Assembly: GCA_002684755.1 (NCBI GenBank)
Contig: NYVS01000003.1
Coordinates: 16,210-26,879, forward strand
Direction of reading: 5' to 3'
DNA: 10,670 bases
DNA from: Phycisphaerae bacterium
Lineage (GTDB): Bacteria > Planctomycetota > Phycisphaerae > Phycisphaerales > SM1A02
The translations under genes and the position numbers were made by a program. Shown here piece after piece: positions 1 to 6,352 of the stretch; the first letter of the stretch is position 1; every line of letters starts with the position of its first letter. Under the pieces are notes generated by a model. The model was not told the origin of the DNA. It saw nothing but the letters and a program-made list of their open reading frames with translations, and ran no database searches.

Positions 1-1994
1 GTCGCCAGGATCGCCTGGTCACTGGTTTTCGTGGCTTCGATCCCAAGGCCGAGGTGGAGGTGCGAATTCCACTTGCATGTCTCCCCTTTGCTCAGCAGGT
101 AATCGACGATGAAAATCGATCCCAATTCATGAAGCACGAGCATTGTGCGTCGTACGGAGCCGCCGGCGTATCGCTCATTGATGCCGCTTGCCGCCGACCA
201 GCCATCTCCCTCGAAGTGGAGGTCGAGCATGGTTCTGCAGTCCATTCGCTTGAACGGGTAGCTCAGGTCGTTGACGGTGTAGGTGTTGTGGGCCGAGGCG
301 TCCAGCCGGAAGTGATCGCGTATCTGGTTGCCGACTTCCTTGTTCAAGGCGCCTGGATCGACGACCCATTCGATTCCATTCTTCCTGACCACGAAAGACA
401 GATCGTCGGCATGCTTGTGCTTGGCTGAGTTCAACTGTGCGTGGAAGAGTACCTCGAGTTCGTCGCTGCTCCTAGCCCGGAACCAACCACTTCTGTCAAA
501 GCCACTTCGAGGACGGATGGAGGAACGGGGATCTCGGGAGGTCGCCGCTTTGCCCGTCGGGCCCTGGGAGACGAGATCGTGAAGATTCATGAGGGCCGTT
601 CTTCTTTCAGCAGCGGCATCGCCTCCTGCCGCGTGCTTCGCGCTCGTGTCCCCGATCATCGGCAGGCTCGAGTCGTTGTTGGCGATGAGGCGATAGTGAT
701 CCATCATCCGCATGATCACGGCGGAGAGATATCGAAGGTCGTCGGAATTCTTTGCGAGAGAGGCGGCCTTGAACATCTTTCCCAGAAGGTTCATGACGAG
801 ATAGTGGTAGCCCGTCGAGTGTTCGCACCATGCTCCATCGGGACCGACGCCGAGATCGACTTGGAACTCGGAGGTTCGTTCCATGGCAGTCTTCGCCCAG
901 GTGCATTCGCCGGTGATGTTGTTGATGATGCTGCCGGCGGCGTAGAGAAAGACGTCCTGCCGGAGACCATGATTTCCAGAGCGAATGTACTGACGCGGGT
1001 CCATGATCAGGGCGGCGTGAACAAGGATCGACTTGTGAATCCTGGAAAGCGACGAGAGCAGCCAATCCCGCTCCATGCCGGTCTGCGCATGAAGAACGGT
1101 GTAGATCCCGAGAAGATTGACCAGCCGTTTTGTCGCGGTTCCCTCGTGCCAGCATCTGGATGCGCCGCCGCCGCCGGGCGGATTCGATTCGATGAAGTCG
1201 ATCGCGACATCCGTGATTCTTCGGGTCAGTGCCCTGGAGAGGTCTTCTTTCTCCGGATCCGAATCGGTCCCGTCGCCCCCTGTCTCAAGAAGTCGTTGTG
1301 AAAGAACGGTGGCTGCATTCTTCAGGAAGTCCAAGGCCAGGAAGCAGGACTGCCATGATCTGTCCGGGCCTTTGATCGACCAGTCGATGTGTTCACCGAC
1401 CTCCACCGGATCCCATGCCGTGTTCGGCATGACCACCTTGTTCTCGAGAATCGCGGTGGGTACGGCCTTGGAACGCATTGTGGTCAGGAAGATCAGAGCG
1501 ATCGACAGATTGGTCTTTACGACCTTTCGATCCGGCCAGTGCTCGAGGATGAACTCATCGTCGACATCGGTGTCGACGATGTTCGCCTCGCTCGCGGAAA
1601 GCTGTCTGGTCCCGGCGTTGGTCACGGCTTTGCTGATTGCCTTCCAACCTCGCCGATTGATGGTTCCACCCTCGGTCAGGGAATCCGGACCCCAGCGACG
1701 GAACTTGGCCGACATCTTGATCCACTGCCCGCCATTGGAAAGAATCGACTCACCGAGCCGATCCTGGATCGCTGGATCTCTCCGCAGGGGATCCTCCACA
1801 CCAATGATCGTTGTGCATTCTTCAGGAATTATGGGCATCGAGTTGATGCTCATGACGAGATTGATGTCGCTTGACAGCAGGGACTCGTGCGATTCGGGTT
1901 GGTGTTCCGAGATTGCATTCAACAGCAGATCTGCGGCATCTCCCATACAGGGAATGGCGTTCGTATCATGCTTTTGGGGCTCGTGGTACATCAT
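1..1994 (-). CDS. Heparinase II/III-family polysaccharide lyase (partial, C-terminus off left edge)
   Basis: The reading frame is open from an ATG at 1994 to the window edge (664 codons visible, no stop). Family motifs appear in order: GNH at residues 340-342, EHSTGYHY at 391-398, KHKHADDLSF at 525-534, DPG at 546-548 and AHNTYTV at 568-574. Compared with Pedobacter heparinase II (numbering from memory), His342, Tyr396 and His526 match the catalytic His/Tyr/His set, and His528, Asp546 and His569 match the zinc ligands. The His-to-Tyr spacing (54) and HxH-to-Asp spacing (18) also agree. Residues about 160-460 would be the helical toroid and about 490 onward the beta-sandwich. Such enzymes cleave uronate-containing glycans by beta-elimination. 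The N-terminus (MMYHEPQKHD...) shows no signal peptide, so the protein looks cytoplasmic unless exported another way. The start overlaps the upstream methyltransferase stop by 4 bp (ATGA), indicating translational coupling. The substrate cannot be deduced. Confidence 0.88.
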   Translation of the reverse strand, partial: MMYHEPQKHDTNAIPCMGDAADLLLNAISEHQPESHESLLSSDINLVMSINSMPIIPEECTTIIGVEDPLRRDPAIQDRLGESILSNGGQWIKMSAKFRRWGPDSLTEGGTINRRGWKAISKAVTNAGTRQLSASEANIVDTDVDDEFILEHWPDRKVVKTNLSIALIFLTTMRSKAVPTAILENKVVMPNTAWDPVEVGEHIDWSIKGPDRSWQSCFLALDFLKNAATVLSQRLLETGGDGTDSDPEKEDLSRALTRRITDVAIDFIESNPPGGGGASRCWHEGTATKRLVNLLGIYTVLHAQTGMERDWLLSSLSRIHKSILVHAALIMDPRQYIRSGNHGLRQDVFLYAAGSIINNITGECTWAKTAMERTSEFQVDLGVGPDGAWCEHSTGYHYLVMNLLGKMFKAASLAKNSDDLRYLSAVIMRMMDHYRLIANNDSSLPMIGDTSAKHAAGGDAAAERRTALMNLHDLVSQGPTGKAATSRDPRSSIRPRSGFDRSGWFRARSSDELEVLFHAQLNSAKHKHADDLSFVVRKNGIEWVVDPGALNKEVGNQIRDHFRLDASAHNTYTVNDLSYPFKRMDCRTMLDLHFEGDGWSAASGINERYAGGSVRRTMLVLHELGSIFIVDYLLSKGETCKWNSHLHLGLGIEATKTSDQAILA

Positions 1995-3394
1995 GAAGAA
2001 GTGTGCTTGGCTACAGCCTGACTGATGGATTTGATCGCACCGGGTATCCATTCCAAATGCGTGTCATCAAGTTGCATGATGATGGCAGTCAAACCAAAGG
2101 TCTCAGCCAATTCGCGATCGTCCTCAAGATATGTTTCGAGGTTGGGCAGTTCTGGATGATCTTGCGCAGCGGGAAGGATGAGTGCCACGGCCATGTCCAG
2201 TTCCAACAGTGTTCCCAGTAATTGTTCAAGATAGAGCCGGTGCTTATCGAGAGGAACCCGGTTGCCGCCTCTTCGGTTCCGCTTGGCGTCAAAGATCGTG
2301 ACGTCCACCAGTGCCATACCGCCCCGATGGTTGGTGAGTTGTTTTGCGGCTGCTGAGGCCGGCCTTGCCCCTTTGATCGGGATGGAGCAACTTGCCAGCC
2401 CAAGTTCCTTCCGGGCGGCATTCATCAGAGGCCTTGAACCGGAAAGAACGATTCCATTTGCCTTGGACGGTATGTCCCATGTGACCTTGGGAGTGAAAAT
2501 GATGTCAGACCACTTGCTGGTCGTCCATCGTTCGCTTTCTGGCTTTTGGTTGGGATCGGAAGGAAGGATCGCGATTTCATTGTCGATCAGCAGATGGGCG
2601 AGCGTGCCTTCAGGGCAGGTTCGAATATTGCCGATTCCCTGTCGGTGAGCTAGCTCGTGCGGTTGCTTCGATTCAACGAAGTCGTGGAGCATTGTCATTT
2701 GTTCTTCGTGTGTCGGAACAGTCGTTGCGGCCCCTGTTCGGTCGAGGGTGAAGCCCAGTGTCGGCCACTTTGAGGTTGGAACAAGGAACAGTTCAAGCGT
2801 GCCTTCGAGTGCCAGCTCCTCGACCACCTCTCTGCCCCAGTGCTCATAAAGCGTTCCCATGAGCACGCCATTCGGCTTGATGATCCGAAGCATCTCCTGG
2901 AACAGCTTCTGAGGCCGTTTCTTTTCATATTTGGGGGAGCAGAGCGCTCGCTCGACGATGCCGAAATCGAACCGGTCGGTTTCCACGTGAGGCATATCGA
3001 AGAAGTCGGCCTGCACACCGTCGCATCCATAGCTGGCGAGTTCCTGGCTGGCATCTGGATCATGCTCGACGCCGAACATCTTGTAGCCCTTGTTCATCCA
3101 GGCGCGTTGGAACGCGCCGTTGAACGTTCCAAGATTGATGCCATGGATTTCGCCGCTCGGTTCCTGGAAACGCGACGGGAGCCTTGAAGCAAACTCGGCG
3201 ATGCAGCTATCCCAGTACTCCTGCATCAAGGACAGCCCTTCCGGGGTGTACGCCTTCCAGTCGTAGTTGAGCCTGCGCTTTCGCTGGGCTTCGGTTGTAT
3301 CCAGAATGTGGTGAGGCTTTAGCTTCGGCTTCTTGGGGAAGAACAACTGGTCTCCCCAAGTGAGGTTGAGCAAGTTGGTTTTTTCTGTGTGCAT
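1991..3394 (-). CDS. Class I SAM-dependent methyltransferase with unassigned C-terminal domain
   Basis: The product is 467 residues from the ATG at 3394. A Rossmann SAM-binding pattern is visible: INLGTFNGAF at about residues 86-95 (motif I), an acidic residue in FGVEHD at about 107-112 (motif II), ADFFD at about 129-133, and LRIIKPNGVLMGTLY at about 169-183, the usual post-motif III strand of Methyltransf_11/25-type enzymes. The C-terminal part, from about residue 230, matches nothing I recognise. It contains VDVTIFDAKRNRRGG (about 363-377) and VALILPA (about 403-409), which read as further alpha/beta structure. There is no signal peptide or membrane segment. Upstream in-frame TTG (3406) and GTG (3403) codons exist. 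I prefer ATG 3394 because GGTGA lies 5 bases before it. The gene follows the membrane-protein gene by about 50 bp and overlaps the lyase gene by 4 bp. Its substrate may be a glycan or glycan precursor, by context only. Confidence 0.85.
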   Translation of the reverse strand: MHTEKTNLLNLTWGDQLFFPKKPKLKPHHILDTTEAQRKRRLNYDWKAYTPEGLSLMQEYWDSCIAEFASRLPSRFQEPSGEIHGINLGTFNGAFQRAWMNKGYKMFGVEHDPDASQELASYGCDGVQADFFDMPHVETDRFDFGIVERALCSPKYEKKRPQKLFQEMLRIIKPNGVLMGTLYEHWGREVVEELALEGTLELFLVPTSKWPTLGFTLDRTGAATTVPTHEEQMTMLHDFVESKQPHELAHRQGIGNIRTCPEGTLAHLLIDNEIAILPSDPNQKPESERWTTSKWSDIIFTPKVTWDIPSKANGIVLSGSRPLMNAARKELGLASCSIPIKGARPASAAAKQLTNHRGGMALVDVTIFDAKRNRRGGNRVPLDKHRLYLEQLLGTLLELDMAVALILPAAQDHPELPNLETYLEDDRELAETFGLTAIIMQLDDTHLEWIPGAIKSISQAVAKHTSS

Positions 3395-3414
3395 AGCGTT
3401 CACCAAGGATCTTC

Positions 3415-3448
3415 ATCTATAGATCACGCCTCTTGAGTGAGGCTGATC
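3415..3448 (-). repeat. Intercistronic hairpin and adjoining palindrome
   Basis: Between the membrane-protein stop codon and the methyltransferase start, GATCA-C-GCCTC (3422-3432) pairs with GAGGC-TGATC (3439-3448), leaving one bulged C and a 6-base loop. A perfect 10-bp palindrome, ATCTATAGAT (3415-3424), overlaps its end. No U-tract follows on the minus strand, so this is not a standard intrinsic terminator. It could stabilise or process the operon mRNA, weaken read-through, or bind a protein. The symmetry is seen directly; any function is inferred. Confidence 0.5.
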
Positions 3449-4565
3449 ACTCGTCCACTTCGTCTTCTTCGAATCGGGCATCAGCGTTGAAGGTCCAGCC
3501 GGCGTTCATGGAGGGGGTGCCGACCTTGTCCAGCTGGCGTTTCGCCTTCACGCCAATCAGCCACTCGATCTCTTTGAAATACCGACTGAACGTCGTGATA
3601 CTCGTGGAGATCTTGCCGAAGGCGCCCAGGCCGACCCGGAGGACGAGGACGAATGCGACGAGGCCGATCGCTCCCGTTCCGGAGCTCCACGTCGGTGAGA
3701 AAGCGAAAACGAGTGAAAGCACGACGGCCATCGTGACGACCGGGACAGCCTGGGATTCTGTCTGAATCCGTAATCGGCCCCAGAGTGATGAGAACGCTGG
3801 AGATACTTCATCATTCTCAAAATCGGAAGGTGACGGAGGCAGCGTTTCGCCGTTCGTGAGTTCGCGAAAGCGATTGGAGATCAGGCTGCGATTCTCGAGG
3901 TACTCTCGTTGAATTCGCGCGGCCCTAATATTAAGAATGTAGATCACGAACGCACCGGGAACACTCACGGCGATCGCGGCTGAAGCGACGATCGGGTTCA
4001 TCCACAAGAGCAACGCAGTGATGCCGCAGAACATCAGGACGGTCGACGGAAGCCCGAGCGTCACCCGGGTTCCGAGTGCCGACATTCTGGCGGCGACGAT
4101 GAGCCGCTTGACGTCCGTATCCGCACGCTCGTTTCTGCTGGCGAGCCAACAAAGGCCGGATCCGCAAAGGTTGATGTGCTGGCTTCTGGCAACTTTGAGG
4201 ATCAGGATCTGTGAGGATAGGAGCAGGGCAGCGCCGAGTGTTCCGGTGATCGCGATCGCGGCGGCCAAGGTGGGCAGGCTGGGATCTCCTCCAAAAAACA
4301 CACCGAGGGCATGATGCGTGGGTGCTGTGGACTCCCCCCCCTCGACGAGCCTGAGTGCTTCGACGACGAGTACAAGGAACAACGCCATGAATCCGATGGA
4401 GATGGCCTGCAGGCTCGTAGCGACGAGGGCATCGCGACGGCCAGATCGGTCAAGTTGCGCGATGAGCCAGCCGGATGCGTGCAGTAAGCGTCCGACACGC
4501 ATTGCTCGATGCGACCACGTTGCGAGGAGACCAGGCGGACTCGGGGGCATTTTCGGATCATACAT
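3447..4565 (-). CDS. Six-helix membrane protein resembling an ABC-exporter transmembrane domain, no ATPase
   Basis: The product has 372 residues and six hydrophobic segments at about 46-71, 98-123, 163-188, 191-212, 273-290 and 297-317. Short turns inside each pair and long hydrophilic stretches between pairs (about 40 and 60 residues) match the layout of an ABC exporter membrane domain. The ending FSRYFKEIEWLI (about 326-337) also resembles the last part of such a domain. There is no Walker A, ABC signature or Walker B, and the next gene is a methyltransferase, so any ATPase would come from elsewhere. The protein ends in an acidic tail (EEDEVDE). The in-frame TGA at 4575-4577 limits the start to ATG 4565 or later. 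Met6 (4550) and Met22 are alternatives, and none has a convincing ribosome binding site. A run of eight G lies within codons 75-78. This looks like the first gene of the leftward operon. Export of a glycan or lipid-linked precursor is a guess from context. Confidence 0.72.
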   Translation of the reverse strand: MYDPKMPPSPPGLLATWSHRAMRVGRLLHASGWLIAQLDRSGRRDALVATSLQAISIGFMALFLVLVVEALRLVEGGESTAPTHHALGVFFGGDPSLPTLAAAIAITGTLGAALLLSSQILILKVARSQHINLCGSGLCWLASRNERADTDVKRLIVAARMSALGTRVTLGLPSTVLMFCGITALLLWMNPIVASAAIAVSVPGAFVIYILNIRAARIQREYLENRSLISNRFRELTNGETLPPSPSDFENDEVSPAFSSLWGRLRIQTESQAVPVVTMAVVLSLVFAFSPTWSSGTGAIGLVAFVLVLRVGLGAFGKISTSITTFSRYFKEIEWLIGVKAKRQLDKVGTPSMNAGWTFNADARFEEDEVDE

Positions 4566-4738
4566 GCAAGCTGGTCAATCGAAGCTCGAGACAGATCACG
4601 ATTCAATGTTTCGGAGGATCGCCGGTCCATATCGGAATACCACCTCCTCGCCCGGGCGTCGGGCTGCGGCATTGTTTGACCAACTGATATCATTTTCAGT
4701 CTGATTCACACTCATCTGTCGTCGGGCTCTGATCTTCT
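4566..4738. promoter_or_regulatory. Divergent intergenic region, probable promoters for both blocks
   Basis: This 173-bp gap separates the starts of the leftward and rightward blocks, so it should hold both promoters. On the plus strand, TTGACC (4676-4681) is followed after 18 bases by TCTGAT (4700-4705), a weak sigma-70-like pair ending 33 bases before the ATG at 4739. I see no clear minus-strand promoter. The minus-strand sequence GAGGAGGTGG (4640-4649) is a strong Shine-Dalgarno-like string but precedes an ATG in the wrong frame for the membrane-protein gene. Confidence 0.4.
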
Positions 4739-6256
4739 ATGACTGATTCCAAGAATTTTATCTTCGTAACGGGCTTCCCTCGCGGAGGTACCAGTTGGCT
4801 CAGAAACTGCATCGGTGCGCATCCCGATGTGGTCCAGGTTCCAGGCGAACTACCGGTGATGCACCTTGGTCGCAAGACGGAGGTCGACGAGGCGTGCAGA
4901 GTTGCAGTCAGTGAACTCGAATCGGCTGATCGCTACGTTTCGAAAGCGCCCGCGGATGCTTTGAGCATCGACAAGGCATGTCGAATGCTTCCCGAAAGCA
5001 GATTCGTCTTCATCGTTCGCGACCCACGAGATGTCGTCGTCTCTCACCAGAGAGGGACGAAGAAATGGATGTCCGCCGGGCGGAACAAGTCTTGCGCCGG
5101 AATTCTCGACAAGTTGGAGGAGTACCACGCGGGATACACCCGTTGTCAGGACGCCGAAAACGTCATGCTCGTGAAATACGAGGATCTCCACCAGTCGTTC
5201 GCGTCGACCTACGGAAGGATCGCGGATTTTCTGGATTTGTCTTATGACTCGGGAACGATTCGTGAGGTGATGAAGAAGAATTCGTTCATGAAGTTGACCG
5301 GGCGGAAGCACATCGAGGATCGCGATGCCGCCCGCCGAAAGGGTGTGATCGGGGACTGGGCGATTCACCTTGGGGATGCAGACATCGAGGTCGTTAAACG
5401 GAACGCCTTCAGCTCCACTTTCATGAGGGATCATGGCTACGAGTGGAAGAGATTCTCCTACGCGACGATTCTCGAGACCATGGCCAAAGCCGGAGTACAC
5501 GGCCTTAGCGAGGATGAACTACTGACCGCCAGCATCAGCGGGAGACCATGTTCGGTGGCGTTGATGCACGACATCGATATTCTGAATCACGGCATGGCTC
5601 GGGAGAGCATTCTGGAGACGGCTCGCATCGAGGGCGCTCTCGGATTCCCCGCGCTCTACAACTTCCTTCCCATCGATGATCCCAGATATCGGGGTTTCAA
5701 GGGGAAGGATCCGACGGGACTGATAGCTGAGATCAGGGAACTCAATCCCGATGCCTACATCGGGCTCCACCTCAATGCGAGCGAGCGTCTCTTTCCCGCG
5801 TCCGCGGAGGAGTGCGAGAATCCGGATGATCCCAGAATCAAGGAGACGGTCGAATATCTGCACGAACAGGTCGATCGCTGGGAGTCGCTCGGCGTTCGAT
5901 TCCGGGTTGGAACGGCCCACGGATACGGTCGGGGCAAGCGCGTCCCCAACAACCGGGATACGCCGCTCTACTCCAAGGAACTCGAGTCGAGAGGGATCAT
6001 GCTCTACGACACGATGATTCGTGGTGAGATAACGCGTGCCGCATCGGTGTCGGCGAGTTTCACCGACGTCGGCGAGTCGATTCGGGTTAGGCAGATGCCG
6101 ACGGCCGGACTGATCACCAATCCCGACACTTACCGCGAGCTTCCTCCGGATTCGTTCATCCGGTTCCTCACGCACCCCGGTAACTACGATGTCAGGAAAC
6201 CCACTGTCATGGGCTTTCGTGAAGATCTGTGGCAATCAAGGATCCCCGCTCGATAG
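4739..6256 (+). CDS. Sulfotransferase fused to polysaccharide-deacetylase-like domain
   Basis: The product has 505 residues in two parts. Residues 1 to about 235 form a full Sulfotransfer_1-type domain: GFPRGGTSWL at 12-21 (5'-phosphosulfate loop), RDPRDVVVSHQRG at 94-106 (3'-phosphate site, Arg94 and Ser102), YEDL at 147-150, and RKGVIGDW at 200-207, the usual closing PAPS-binding motif. Residues about 265-505 resemble the HDVD-type polysaccharide deacetylases of the CE4/NodB superfamily: ALMHDIDI at 274-281 (putative metal and catalytic Asp), YIGLHLN at 340-346, AHGYGRGK at 393-400 and LTHPGNYD at 477-484. The pairing suggests removal of an acetyl group and sulfation on the same sugar, as in animal NDST enzymes but in the opposite domain order. 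There is no signal peptide, so it looks cytoplasmic. An in-frame TGA at 4730-4732 supports ATG 4739 as the start, although no ribosome binding site is visible. The sulfotransferase call is firm; the deacetylase call is moderate. Confidence 0.85.
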   Translation: MTDSKNFIFVTGFPRGGTSWLRNCIGAHPDVVQVPGELPVMHLGRKTEVDEACRVAVSELESADRYVSKAPADALSIDKACRMLPESRFVFIVRDPRDVVVSHQRGTKKWMSAGRNKSCAGILDKLEEYHAGYTRCQDAENVMLVKYEDLHQSFASTYGRIADFLDLSYDSGTIREVMKKNSFMKLTGRKHIEDRDAARRKGVIGDWAIHLGDADIEVVKRNAFSSTFMRDHGYEWKRFSYATILETMAKAGVHGLSEDELLTASISGRPCSVALMHDIDILNHGMARESILETARIEGALGFPALYNFLPIDDPRYRGFKGKDPTGLIAEIRELNPDAYIGLHLNASERLFPASAEECENPDDPRIKETVEYLHEQVDRWESLGVRFRVGTAHGYGRGKRVPNNRDTPLYSKELESRGIMLYDTMIRGEITRAASVSASFTDVGESIRVRQMPTAGLITNPDTYRELPPDSFIRFLTHPGNYDVRKPTVMGFREDLWQSRIPAR

Positions 6257-6352
6257 ACGGTCGTTTTTCTGTTGCGTCGGCACCGTCGTTCTTGGTCGGA
6301 TCCATGGCGAATTTAGGTTCGCAGCCCCGCGTAGGTCAGGAGCCCGTATCGA

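Noticed and set aside
441..2025. Long plus-strand open frames (441-1301, 1117-2025)
   Set aside because: They lie antisense to the heparinase-family gene, whose motifs and uninterrupted 664-codon frame are clear. The plus-strand products show no domain pattern.
4202..4693. 163-codon minus-strand frame overlapping the membrane-protein start
   Set aside because: The product is Ser/Arg/Pro-rich without domain structure, while the overlapping frame encodes six well-spaced membrane segments. The strong ribosome-binding-like string before its internal ATG is recorded as a finding.
4850..6235. Minus-strand frames 4850-5500 and 5519-6235
   Set aside because: They are shadows of the sulfotransferase fusion, whose motifs are unambiguous on the plus strand.
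6256..6287. GACGGT and ACCGTC inverted repeat after the fusion gene, with a TTTTT in the loop
   Set aside because: The stem is only 6 bp with a 20-base loop and the T-run is not after the stem, so it is not a credible terminator.
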